From contig JBELMC010000015.1 in NCBI GenBank assembly GCA_042096155.1, positions 1 through 39,510 on the forward strand: DNA of 39,510 bases. Direction: 5' to 3'. Both the position numbers and the translations under genes were made by a program. Within the stretch, counting starts at the first letter, position 1. Each line of letters opens with the position of its first letter. The stretch is from Dinoroseobacter sp042096155 (lineage in GTDB: Bacteria; Pseudomonadota; Alphaproteobacteria; Rhodobacterales; Rhodobacteraceae). Under the pieces are notes generated by a model, which did no database searches, was not told the DNA's origin, and saw only the letters and a list, made by a program, of their open reading frames with translations. This document shows positions 8,643 to 16,300 of this stretch, piece by piece.

Positions 8643-9259
8643 TTGCTGACAGTGATTTGAATTAGGCTCGTCTCGTTTTCCCAGGATTTCTTGCTTCAGG
8701 TCCTCGGGTTTTGGCCGTGTCGTCTTCGGTCGTCGCGCTTGTGGATCTGACCTTGCGGGACGGGCAGGCTTTCGCAGATCGGTGCAAAACTATCCCCGAC
8801 ACCCCGTTCGCACCCGCTCACCCCTAGCCTGGCGTGTTGCTGGTACTTGCGCGGTAACAGATCCGTTTGGTCTTGTGCACTGCACGCGGTCAAAATCAGC
8901 GACGGGACCACCACAAGCGTCAGGCGTGCATTCCCGAGGACCTGTATATACAGGTGGGCGCCAGGTAACAGGACCACGATCCTGACAGAGCCAGCCCCCT
9001 CGGATTTGCTTAAGGCCACCGGAATTTTGCCATGCGACAGAAAGAGCAGTGCCCGTCTGGGGGTTAGGTAGGCGGTGTCCGACGTCAGGACAAGGGGGAG
9101 CGCGCGGGGTAAGAACCGCAGCCTTGTCGGTATGCCCGCCAATGCAAGGGCATCACCCTGTCAGGGTCACGAGGAAGCAGCCCGGGCCATCAAACCAAAG
9201 TGGCTCGTTGTCCTTTCTTTTGCTCAAGAGCCAGTATTGGACGCAGACACGGACAAAAT
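8643..9259. other. 617-base stretch with no convincing gene
   Basis: No recognisable gene or RNA lies between nusB and the ArsR-type regulator. The minus strand has an open frame over 8696-9142 that includes a lipoprotein-like segment (LVVVPSLILTACSAQ, near 8890-8925), but it has no start codon or ribosome site in a position that would make this a signal peptide. Its downstream part ends without a recognisable domain. It may be the remains of a small lipoprotein gene. A perfect 16-base palindrome lies at 8940-8955. Confidence 0.5.
8940..8955. promoter_or_regulatory. perfect 16-bp palindrome ACCTGTATATACAGGT
   Basis: Both halves match exactly around the central AT. The form (ACCTGTA/TACAGGT arms) recalls lux-box-like or other dyad operators, but it is four bases shorter than the usual 20-bp lux box and no start codon is close by. 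A binding role is a guess. Confidence 0.25.
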
Positions 9260-9607
9260 TTAAGGGTGATCTGACAGATCGGGCTCTGCATCGGGGGCTT
9301 CTTCGATTGCGGCTCTCAGTTCGGATAGCCGGTGATCCCAAAATTGATCAAAATAACCAAGCCAATCGGAAACCGCCTGAAACCCATTTAAATTCAGTAT
9401 ATTAAGACGTTCTCGCCCACGTTTTTCGACGGTGATCAGCTGCGCCTCGTACAGAATGGCCAGGTGTTTCTGGATCGCAGGCCGTGTAATTTCGAACCGC
9501 TCAGCCACTTGCGCAATTGTTAACGCGTTTTCTGTCAACAGGTGCAAGATCTCGCGCCGTGTCGGGTCTGCCAAAGCGCGAAACGCGGGAATGGGATCGG
9601 GCATCAT
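9260..9607 (-). CDS. ArsR-family winged-helix transcriptional regulator
   Basis: A 115-residue DNA-binding protein. The N-terminus PDPIPAFRALADPTRREILHLLTENALTIAQVAERFEITRPAIQKHLAILYEAQLI carries the classic ALADPTRR start helix and a winged helix-turn-helix, with recognition helix around RPAIQKHLAIL. No cysteine pair for metal sensing is seen. The C-terminal tail (FQAVSDWLGYFDQFWDHRLSELRAAI) is typical of the non-metal ArsR branch that sits beside SRPBCC/AHSA1 genes, though no such partner is present here. The start at 9605-9607 was chosen for the family length and the AGAAGG upstream; a GTG at 9671-9673 would add 22 unlikely residues. It is divergent from the mmcB-like gene, so it could control that gene or itself. 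Confidence 0.85.
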   Translation of the reverse strand: MMPDPIPAFRALADPTRREILHLLTENALTIAQVAERFEITRPAIQKHLAILYEAQLITVEKRGRERLNILNLNGFQAVSDWLGYFDQFWDHRLSELRAAIEEAPDAEPDLSDHP

Positions 9608-9709
9608 TCTGCAAATACCTTCTGGGTCTTTGTCAGATATGATGCCGACTGATTTCGTGTCAATATGCCCCACCTTGCTTTTTGTTTATGGTTTGTTCAA
9701 GTGTGCAAT

Positions 9710-10168
9710 ATGAATTTGGACACAGACCGTTTGAACGCACTCACCCCAGGTCAACGGTTGGCACGAGGGGTATGTCGTCATTTGACGAGCTTTGGGTTTG
9801 CTTGTCTGGAAGAGCATGCGCCCGCGCGCGGCTTGCGGGTCGATGTGATGGCGCTTGGTCCGAAAGGAGAGATTTGGATCATCGAGTGCAAATCAAGCCG
9901 TGCTGATTTTACCAGCGATTCCAAATGGAAAGGCTATCTGTCTTGGTGCGATCGATACTTTTGGGCCGTCGATCCCGACTTCCCAACCGAGCTGTTGCCG
10001 CATCAGACAGGGCTTATTCTGGCCGATGCATATGGTGCAGACATCCTCCGAATGGCGCCAGACGATAAGTTGGCGGCGGCGCGGCGAAAGGCTGTGACGC
10101 GAGAGTTTGCACAGGCCGCTGCACGAAGATTGCAGCGGCTTCGGGATCCAGCGGCGTCATTGGGATAA
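9710..10168 (+). CDS. mmcB: MmcB-family DNA repair protein (PD-(D/E)XK fold)
   Basis: Resembles the MmcB family described in Caulobacter as needed for tolerance of mitomycin-type DNA damage. From the chosen start it has 152 residues. The core RVDVMALGPKGEIWIIECKSSRADF has the aspartate, glutamate and lysine spacing of a PD-(D/E)XK nuclease active site. Further conserved parts are SDSKWKGYLSWCDRYFWAVD, LLPHQTGLILADAYGADILR and a basic C-terminal helix. The ATG at 9710 fits the family start (TPGQRLARGVCRHL follows), but no strong ribosome site is seen; an ATG at 9665 would add 15 residues and overlap the ArsR promoter. Nuclease activity is inferred from fold, not shown. Confidence 0.85.
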   Translation: MNLDTDRLNALTPGQRLARGVCRHLTSFGFACLEEHAPARGLRVDVMALGPKGEIWIIECKSSRADFTSDSKWKGYLSWCDRYFWAVDPDFPTELLPHQTGLILADAYGADILRMAPDDKLAAARRKAVTREFAQAAARRLQRLRDPAASLG

Positions 10169-10321
10169 GAAACAAAGAAGCCTGTGGTCAGGGCAGGCGA
10201 AGCGGCCCGGTTTGGGCTGCCAGGCGAGCCTTCACGGTCTGCAAACGGTATGGGCTGGCGTCGCATTGGCAGAATTGATATGCCCAATTTATCAAAAATA
10301 TGCCGAATTGGACAGCTTGTG

Positions 10322-11077
10322 ATGCCCGATGCTTCTTACTTGACCACGCCGCAAGGCCGCACGATCGCGTATCATCAAACAAAAGGCGCCGATCCTGGTA
10401 TCGTGTTTCTGGGTGGTTTTAAGTCTGATATGGAGGGCACCAAAGCGTTGCATCTTGAGGCCTGGGCGCGCGCGTCGGGGCGGTCTTTCTTGCGGCTTGA
10501 CTACTCGGGACATGGACAATCAGGCGGCGATTTTCGAGACGGCTGCATCGGCGACTGGGCGTGCGATGTGCGCGATACTTTGGATGCATTGTCCCTGGGG
10601 CCTCAGATCTTGGTGGGGTCGTCGATGGGCGGCTGGATTGCGATTTTGACGGCGCGCGCAATGCCACAGCGGGTCTGCGGCCTGGTCGGATTGGCGGCCG
10701 CGCCTGATTTTACCGAAGACGGGTACTGGGCCGGGTTTGACGCGACGCAGCGGGCACAATTGACCGCGCAGGGGGTTGTTTATGTGCCGTCAGATTACGG
10801 CGAACCCTACCCGATCACACAGCGATTGATCACAGATGGCCGTGATCAGCTGGTTTTGCGCACGCCGCTGTCTTTGCCCTTTCCGGTGCGATTTGTGCAG
10901 GGCACTGCAGATACTGCAGTTTCGGTTGAAACGGCGCTGCGACTGTTGGATCACGCGGACAGTCCTGATATGCGTTTGACTCTGATCGATGGCGCGGATC
11001 ACCGGTTGTCGAACCCCGATGAATTGGCGATTATCGTGTCGAATATAGAAGATGTGATTGCGCGACAGGAGCTATGA
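10322..11077 (+). CDS. alpha/beta hydrolase, ABHD10-like
   Basis: Serine hydrolase of 251 residues. The nucleophile elbow GSSMGG puts the catalytic serine at about residue 101, VQGTADTAV supplies the likely acid and IDGADHRLS the histidine. The segment FLGGFKSDMEGTKALHLE and LRLDYSGHGQSGG resembles mitochondrial ABHD10-type esterases/thioesterases, so a deacylating role is plausible; the substrate is unknown. The start at 10322 was chosen because homology-like sequence (YLTTPQGRTIAYHQ) begins there. The frame stays open 46 codons upstream, but that part reads as non-coding. It overlaps the next hydrolase gene by four bases (ATGA). Confidence 0.87.
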   Translation: MPDASYLTTPQGRTIAYHQTKGADPGIVFLGGFKSDMEGTKALHLEAWARASGRSFLRLDYSGHGQSGGDFRDGCIGDWACDVRDTLDALSLGPQILVGSSMGGWIAILTARAMPQRVCGLVGLAAAPDFTEDGYWAGFDATQRAQLTAQGVVYVPSDYGEPYPITQRLITDGRDQLVLRTPLSLPFPVRFVQGTADTAVSVETALRLLDHADSPDMRLTLIDGADHRLSNPDELAIIVSNIEDVIARQEL

Positions 11078-12069
11078 TGAAGATATTTCGCAAATTTTTG
11101 GCCGGGATCTTTTTGGCGATCGTTGCCATTGCGCTGGTGATCTGGCTGGGTCCGAGAGAGCAGATAGAGCGACGCGCACAAGCACTTGATCTGCCGCCGC
11201 TGGCAGAGCTTGAAGACTGGCTTGAGACCCGCGAAGCGGCTGTTCCAAACATCCGGGACGGATCCCAAAAGCATGTGGTTTGGGCACAGGAACCCGGAGT
11301 CAAAACGCCGCTATCGGTGGTTTATCTGCATGGGTTTTCTGCGAATCGAGAAGAGGTGCGTCCGCTGCCGGATTTGTTTGCGGCTGATCTCGGCGCAAAT
11401 CTTTTTTTCACGCGTTTACATGGGCATGGTCGAGACAGCGCCGCCATGGCAGAGCCGCGTGCGGGCGATTGGATTGCCGATCTGGAGGAAGCTTTGGGCA
11501 TTGGGCGGATGCTGGGTGACAAGGTTTTGGTCATCGGAACCTCGACCGGTGGCACATTGGCAGCCTGGGGGGCAGTGCAGTCCACGGCCACTGTTCAAGA
11601 CGACGTGGTCGGTATGGTTTTCGTTTCGCCCAATTTTCAGGTCAACAACCCGGCCGCGCGGCTTTTGAGTTGGCCCTACATGCGGGTCTGGGGTCCCTTG
11701 CTTTTCGGCCAAGAGCGAGGTTTTGAACCGAAGAATGCGGCACAGGCGTATCATTTTACCACCAAGTATCCCCTGGTCTCGACCTTGCCGATGGCCACAT
11801 TGGTGGCCGCGGTCGGCCAGTCCGACTTTGCTTTGGCTCAGATGCCCGCGTTGTTCATTTTTTCCGATGAGGACCAAGTGGTCGTTGCCGATCGCACCCG
11901 CGAGATCGCAGAGATTTGGGGCGGCCCTGTGACGCTGGCGCCGATGGACCTGGGCCCGGGGATTGATCCCTCGGGGCATGTTCTGGCTGGTGATATCATA
12001 AGCCCGGCTGGCACGCCCGTGGTGTTAAAGGCGATGCTGGATTGGGTTGACGGGCTGGCACTGTGGTAA
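11074..12069 (+). CDS. membrane-anchored alpha/beta hydrolase
   Basis: A 331-residue serine hydrolase with one N-terminal hydrophobic segment (KFLAGIFLAIVAIALVIWLG, residues 8-26), so probably anchored in the inner membrane with the catalytic domain in the periplasm. VVYLHGFSANREE forms the oxyanion region, GTSTGG places the nucleophile at about Ser157, FSDEDQVV the acid and DPSGHVLAGD the histidine. The family is carboxylesterase/lysophospholipase-like; the substrate is unknown. It starts inside the stop of the preceding hydrolase, so the two are made from one message. A gap of about 100 bases with its own promoter signals then leads to the HisD-like gene. Confidence 0.85.
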   Translation: MMKIFRKFLAGIFLAIVAIALVIWLGPREQIERRAQALDLPPLAELEDWLETREAAVPNIRDGSQKHVVWAQEPGVKTPLSVVYLHGFSANREEVRPLPDLFAADLGANLFFTRLHGHGRDSAAMAEPRAGDWIADLEEALGIGRMLGDKVLVIGTSTGGTLAAWGAVQSTATVQDDVVGMVFVSPNFQVNNPAARLLSWPYMRVWGPLLFGQERGFEPKNAAQAYHFTTKYPLVSTLPMATLVAAVGQSDFALAQMPALFIFSDEDQVVVADRTREIAEIWGGPVTLAPMDLGPGIDPSGHVLAGDIISPAGTPVVLKAMLDWVDGLALW

Positions 12070-12076
12070 AACTTCA

Positions 12077-12096
12077 TTTTGCAAACCTATGCAAAA
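12077..12096. promoter_or_regulatory. inverted repeat, candidate operator for the LacI-type regulator
   Basis: TTTTGCA, six bases, then TGCAAAA: a perfect 7-bp inverted repeat just upstream of the likely -35 box of the HisD-like operon that also encodes a LacI-family regulator. TGCAAA-type arms are common in LacI-family operators, but the usual central CG is missing. The call is inference. Confidence 0.35.
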
Positions 12097-12101
12097 ATCC
12101 C

Positions 12102-12129
12102 TTGAGTGGCCCTGCAACGGCGCTATTGT
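12102..12129 (+). promoter_or_regulatory. possible promoter of the HisD-like operon
   Basis: TTGAGT, a 16-base spacer and TATTGT, ending about 40 bases before the ATG at 12169. It lies directly downstream of the inverted repeat at 12077-12096. The match is moderate and based on sequence pattern only. Confidence 0.35.
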
Positions 12130-12168
12130 GGTGACGAAGCGTAAAAATGGGCCACGAGGGGAACGGAT

Positions 12169-13494
12169 ATGGCGGAGTATCTCAAGCGCGGAAAGCCAGC
12201 GGGTGAGCGGGCGGAAGATGATGCGAAAGTGCGTGCCACCGTCGAAGGCATCCTGGAAGATATCGGTGCACGCGGCGACGCAGCGGTGCGCGCGCTGAGC
12301 ACAAAATTCGACGCATATGCCCCGGCGGCGTTTCGATTGACAGCCTCGGAAATCGAGGCCGCGATCAGCAAAGTGACTCCGCAAGAGATGGAAGACATCA
12401 AATTTGCCCAGGCACAAATTCGCAGATTTGCCCAAGCCCAGCGTGCCAGCATGACTGATGTCGAAATCGAAACAATGCCAGGTGTGTTTCTGGGTCATCG
12501 AAATATCCCAGTCAATTCCGTGGGATGCTATGTTCCTGGTGGCAAATTTCCGATGGTGGCGAGCGCGCATATGTCGGTGCTGACCGCGAAAGTGGCAGGG
12601 GTGAAGCGGGTCTTGGCAAGTGCGCCGCCGATGAACGGGGCGCCGCATCCTGCAATTGTGGCGGCCATGCAAATGGGCGGTGCCGATGAGATTCTGGTGC
12701 TGGGCGGTGTGCAGGCCGTGGGGGCAATGGCGCTGGGGACAGAGACGATCAAGCCCGTGGATATGTTGGTGGGGCCCGGCAATGCGTTCGTGGCTGAGGC
12801 CAAGCGGCAATTGTTCGGCAAGGTTGGGATCGACCTGTTTGCCGGGCCGACGGAGACTTGTGTGATCGCCGATGACACGGTCGATGGTGAGCTATGTGCC
12901 ACGGATCTGCTGGGTCAGGCTGAGCATGGCTATAACTCGCCCGCGGTGCTGATCACGAACTCGCGCAAGCTGGCCGAAGACACGATGGCCGAGATTGACC
13001 GGATCTTGCAGATTTTGCCAACTGCCGAGACCGCTCGGGTCAGCTGGACCGATTATGGCGAGATCATCTTGTGCGACAGCTACACCGAAATGCTGGCCGT
13101 GTCGGAAGAGATCGCGTCTGAGCATATTCAGGTGATGACCGATCGCGATCAGTGGTTTTTGGAAAACATGACCAATTACGGGGCGCTGTTTCTTGGGCCG
13201 CGCACCAACGTGGCCAATGGCGACAAGGTGATTGGGACCAACCACACGCTGCCAACGAAAAAGGCGGGGCGCTACACGGGCGGGCTTTGGGTTGGAAAGT
13301 TCATCAAGACCCACTCCTATCAAAGAATTGACTCCGACGAGTCTGCGACTGTGATTGGGGAATATGGCTCGCGGTTGTGCATGCTTGAGGGTTTTGTTGG
13401 CCATGCCGAGCAGTGCAATGTCCGGGTCCGTCGCTATGGCGGGGTCAATGTGCCCTATGGTGCTGGTGCAGCCCATCGCGACTCGGCGAACTAG
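12169..13494 (+). CDS. HisD-family dehydrogenase, probably not histidine biosynthesis (HpsN-like)
   Basis: A 441-residue member of the histidinol dehydrogenase superfamily: zinc-dependent, NAD-linked oxidation of an alcohol through the aldehyde to the acid. Zinc-site elements are kept: LLGQAEHGYNSPAVL (Gln and His), GDKVIGTNHTLPT (Asp) and EGFVGHAEQ (His). The sequence departs from biosynthetic HisD: it begins YLKRGKPAGERAEDDAKVR, has CYVPGGKFPMVASAHMSVLTAKVAGVKRV in place of the usual tyrosine-proline-serine variant, and ends with GRYTGGLWVGKFIKTHSYQRI. These fit the subgroup that includes HpsN, sulfopropanediol 3-dehydrogenase. Its neighbours are an SDR, a LacI regulator and a hydrolase rather than his genes. 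A strong GAGGGGAACGG precedes the ATG. The family is certain; the substrate is inferred. Confidence 0.85.
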   Translation: MAEYLKRGKPAGERAEDDAKVRATVEGILEDIGARGDAAVRALSTKFDAYAPAAFRLTASEIEAAISKVTPQEMEDIKFAQAQIRRFAQAQRASMTDVEIETMPGVFLGHRNIPVNSVGCYVPGGKFPMVASAHMSVLTAKVAGVKRVLASAPPMNGAPHPAIVAAMQMGGADEILVLGGVQAVGAMALGTETIKPVDMLVGPGNAFVAEAKRQLFGKVGIDLFAGPTETCVIADDTVDGELCATDLLGQAEHGYNSPAVLITNSRKLAEDTMAEIDRILQILPTAETARVSWTDYGEIILCDSYTEMLAVSEEIASEHIQVMTDRDQWFLENMTNYGALFLGPRTNVANGDKVIGTNHTLPTKKAGRYTGGLWVGKFIKTHSYQRIDSDESATVIGEYGSRLCMLEGFVGHAEQCNVRVRRYGGVNVPYGAGAAHRDSAN

Positions 13495-13723
13495 AGCGTC
13501 TGATCTGCTATGAACGGGCCCGCGCGACAGTTTGGCGAAGGGGTTGTTCGAGCATCCAGGCCGATGCGTGCGGCGTGTGTCGGCACAGCGATATGTCGGG
13601 TCCAGGGGTCGTGCCGCAGTTTGTTGATTTTGCAACATGCCTGGGCCTTGTGGATCGGCAGGTTCTTCTCGACACAGCGATTGACGGGGCTTAGCGTTTG
13701 AAATGACTGCAAGGAGCGCGGCG

Positions 13724-14479
13724 ATGAGCTTGCCAAAGACACCTTCATTTCGGCTCGATGGCAAGCGCGCTTTCGTGCCCGGCGGCTCGCGGGGGATCGG
13801 GCTGGCCTGCGCGGTGGCACTGGCAGAGGCAGGCGCTCAGGTGGTGATCGCGGCGCGCGGCCAGGCGGAGCTGCAGCAAGCGGTGGATGCGCTGACCGAC
13901 GCGGGCTACCCGGCCGAAGGTCTGGTGCTGGATGTGACCGATCTGGCGGCGCAAGATGCAGTGTTCCAGGCGCAGGATCCGTTTGATATTTTGTGTAACT
14001 CAGCTGGATTGGCGCGGCATTCACCTGCGTTACAAACCGATCCGGTCGATTTTGACAGGGTGATGGATGTGAACCTGCGGGCTGCTTATTTTCTGGCGGT
14101 CAACGCCGCAAAGGGCATGCAGCGCGGCGGCTCGATCCTGCAAATAAGCAGCCAGATGGGCCATGTCGGCGGCCATGATCGCGCGGTGTATTGCGGCACC
14201 AAACATGGCATTGAGGGCATCTGTAAGGCGATGGCAATGGAGTGGGGAGCGCGTGCGATCCGGGTGAACACGATCTGCCCGACATTTATCCACACGCCGT
14301 TGACTGCGGCAACTTTTGCCGATCCCGAAAAACGGTCCTGGATCGAGAGCAAGATCAAGCTGCCGCGGATTGCCGAGGTCGAGGACGTGATGGGCGCGGT
14401 GGTTTTCCTGGCCAGCGATGCCAGCGCCATGGTGACGGGCACGTCGCTGCTGGTGGATGGCGGTTGGACGGCGGGCTGA
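13724..14479 (+). CDS. SDR-family oxidoreductase
   Basis: Short-chain dehydrogenase/reductase of 251 residues using NAD(P). The Rossmann glycine motif is GGSRGIG near residues 20-26 (the usual leading Thr is replaced by Pro). CNSAG at 91-95 stands for the NNAG motif, the catalytic serine is in QISSQMG (about 142-143), and Tyr156-Lys160 lie in YCGTK. The C-terminus VTGTSLLVDGGWTAG is classical. The ATG at 13724 is chosen over one at 13703 because AAGGAG lies 7 bases before it. Its stop overlaps the start of the LacI-family gene by one base (TGATG). In context it probably oxidises or reduces an intermediate related to the HisD-like enzyme's substrate. Confidence 0.92.
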   Translation: MSLPKTPSFRLDGKRAFVPGGSRGIGLACAVALAEAGAQVVIAARGQAELQQAVDALTDAGYPAEGLVLDVTDLAAQDAVFQAQDPFDILCNSAGLARHSPALQTDPVDFDRVMDVNLRAAYFLAVNAAKGMQRGGSILQISSQMGHVGGHDRAVYCGTKHGIEGICKAMAMEWGARAIRVNTICPTFIHTPLTAATFADPEKRSWIESKIKLPRIAEVEDVMGAVVFLASDASAMVTGTSLLVDGGWTAG

Positions 14480-15501
14480 TGGGGCGCGATCGGGTCAATT
14501 CCACCGATGTGGCGCGCGCGGCTGGGGTCAGTCAGTCGGCGGTGTCTCGGGTGTTTACGCCGGGGGCGTCCGTGTCGGCGAAAACAGCGCAAAAGGTGCG
14601 TGTCGCGGCGGAGCGTTTGGGCTACCGGCCCAATGTTCTGGCGCGCTCTTTGATCACGGGGCGGTCAAAGATTATTGGTCTTGTGGTCAGTTATCTGGAC
14701 AATCAATTCTATCCAGATGCGCTGGAAAAGCTCAGCCGAGTGTTGCAGGAGCGCGGCTATCATATTCTAATATTTATTGAATCCGGGACTGGCGGCGCGG
14801 TGTCGCGGGTGATTGATGAGCTGCTGGATTACCGGGTCGATGGGATCATTGCCGCCAGTGTTGGGATGTCGGATGAGCTGACCACACGCTGTCATGAGGC
14901 CGGGATTCCGGTGGTTTTGTTCAACCGGGCACAAGATGACGTGCGGCTGTCGTCGGTGACATCCGCCAATGAGATCGGCGGGCGGCGGGTGGCCGAGTTT
15001 CTGGTCGCCGGTGGGCACCGCCGGATCGCGCATATCACGGGATGGATGGGCTCATCGACCGGGCGCGACCGCCATAATGGGTTTATTGCTGGCTTGTCGG
15101 CGGCGGGGGCGACGCCTGTGGCCGTGCGGGACGGAAAATATCGGCGTGAAGACGCCTCCGATGCGCTACGCCAGATGATGACAACTGCGAAACCCGACGC
15201 CATTTTTGTCGGCAACGATCATATGGCGTGCGCCGTCATGGACACGTTGCGCTATGAGATGGGTGTATCGGTGCCGGGGGATGTGTCGATTATCGGCTAT
15301 GATGACGTGTCACTAGCGGCCTGGGGGGCCTATCAGCTGACCACGATCCGTCAACCGACGCGGCGGATGGTTGAGGCGGCCGTGGAATTGCTGTTGGGAC
15401 AATTGGGACAGGGCACGCAGGAGCCGCACCATGTCGAAATCGAGGGACCTTTGATTGTGCGACACTCCGCCAGAGTGCCAGATGGGTGGTCCGTATCATG
15501 A
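14479..15501 (+). CDS. LacI-family transcriptional regulator
   Basis: A 340-residue regulator. The N-terminal helix-turn-helix is NSTDVARAAGVSQSAVSRVF (about residues 7-26), followed by the hinge GYRPNVLARSLITGRSKIIGLVV, then a periplasmic-binding-protein-like effector domain (YHILIFIESG, RVDGIIAASVG, PVVLFNR, HRRIAHITGWMGSSTGRDRHNGFI, DAIFVGNDHMACAVMD, DVSIIGYDDVSLAAWGAYQLTTIRQP). The ATG begins in the stop codon of the SDR gene. The operon location suggests it represses the operon and responds to its substrate; the inverted repeat at 12077-12096 is a candidate target. Confidence 0.94.
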   Translation: MGRDRVNSTDVARAAGVSQSAVSRVFTPGASVSAKTAQKVRVAAERLGYRPNVLARSLITGRSKIIGLVVSYLDNQFYPDALEKLSRVLQERGYHILIFIESGTGGAVSRVIDELLDYRVDGIIAASVGMSDELTTRCHEAGIPVVLFNRAQDDVRLSSVTSANEIGGRRVAEFLVAGGHRRIAHITGWMGSSTGRDRHNGFIAGLSAAGATPVAVRDGKYRREDASDALRQMMTTAKPDAIFVGNDHMACAVMDTLRYEMGVSVPGDVSIIGYDDVSLAAWGAYQLTTIRQPTRRMVEAAVELLLGQLGQGTQEPHHVEIEGPLIVRHSARVPDGWSVS

Positions 15502-16208
15502 GCGCCGAACCCTTGGTCCTGTTGCCCGGTATGATGTGCGATGCGCGGTTGTTCCTGAGCCAGATCGCAGCGTTTGGTATGGACCGCTCGGTGATGGTCA
15601 GCCCGCTGACGGGGGCAGATACAGTGCGGGATTTGGCCCATCGGGTGCTGCGGGATGCGCCGATGCAATTTGCGCTGGCAGGGTTGTCGATGGGCGGGAT
15701 CGTGGCGATGGAAATCACCCGCTTGGCCCCGGATCGGGTGACGCGGCTGGCCTTGTTGGACACCAATCCGCTGTCAGAACAACCCACTGTGGCCGCTGCG
15801 CGCGAGCCGCAGATCGTCAAGGTGCGCGCCGGGCGGTTGAGCGATGTCATACGCGAAGAGATGAAGCCGAACTATCTGGCGCCCGGCCCGAACCGAGACG
15901 ACATTCTGGATCTGGTCGTCGATATGGCCCGGCATTTGGGACCAGATGTGTTTGTTCAGCAAAGTCGCGCATTACAGCGTCGGCCGGACCAGCAGGGGAC
16001 ACTCAAACGCTATCGCGGGCCTGGATTGGTTTTGTGCGGGGTTCATGACGTGCTGTGCCCGGTTCAGCGGCATCAGTTGATGGCCGAGCTGATTGGCAAC
16101 TCCAACTTGGTTGTGGTTCCGGATGCGGGCCATTTGCCAACGCTGGAGCAACCGGTCGCGGTCAATCAGGCGCTGCGCACATGGTTGGATGCGCCGGCCT
16201 CGCATTAG
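15498..16208 (+). CDS. alpha/beta hydrolase
   Basis: A 236-residue serine hydrolase of the short, lid-poor type. LVLLPGMMCDARLF forms the oxyanion loop, GLSMGG sets the nucleophile at about Ser64, CGVHDVLCP supplies the acid and PDAGHLPTLEQP the histidine. The ATG overlaps the LacI-gene stop by four bases (ATGA), so it is the last gene of the operon. A GTG twelve bases upstream is less likely. The substrate is unknown; position in the operon suggests hydrolysis of an ester or lactone linked to the sugar or diol oxidised by the HisD-like and SDR enzymes. Confidence 0.87.
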   Translation: MSAEPLVLLPGMMCDARLFLSQIAAFGMDRSVMVSPLTGADTVRDLAHRVLRDAPMQFALAGLSMGGIVAMEITRLAPDRVTRLALLDTNPLSEQPTVAAAREPQIVKVRAGRLSDVIREEMKPNYLAPGPNRDDILDLVVDMARHLGPDVFVQQSRALQRRPDQQGTLKRYRGPGLVLCGVHDVLCPVQRHQLMAELIGNSNLVVVPDAGHLPTLEQPVAVNQALRTWLDAPASH

Positions 16209-16300
16209 GGTGGTTTTATCCCAGCGCCTGATCCGCTCTGCCCCAGCTGACAGGGAGGGGCGCTTGTCCAACGGCGCGGGGGGATGGCTAAAATCCGGTG

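Noticed and set aside
12169..13494. Calling the gene hisD of histidine biosynthesis
   Set aside because: Substrate-region sequence and operon neighbours do not fit; the family assignment is kept but not the pathway.
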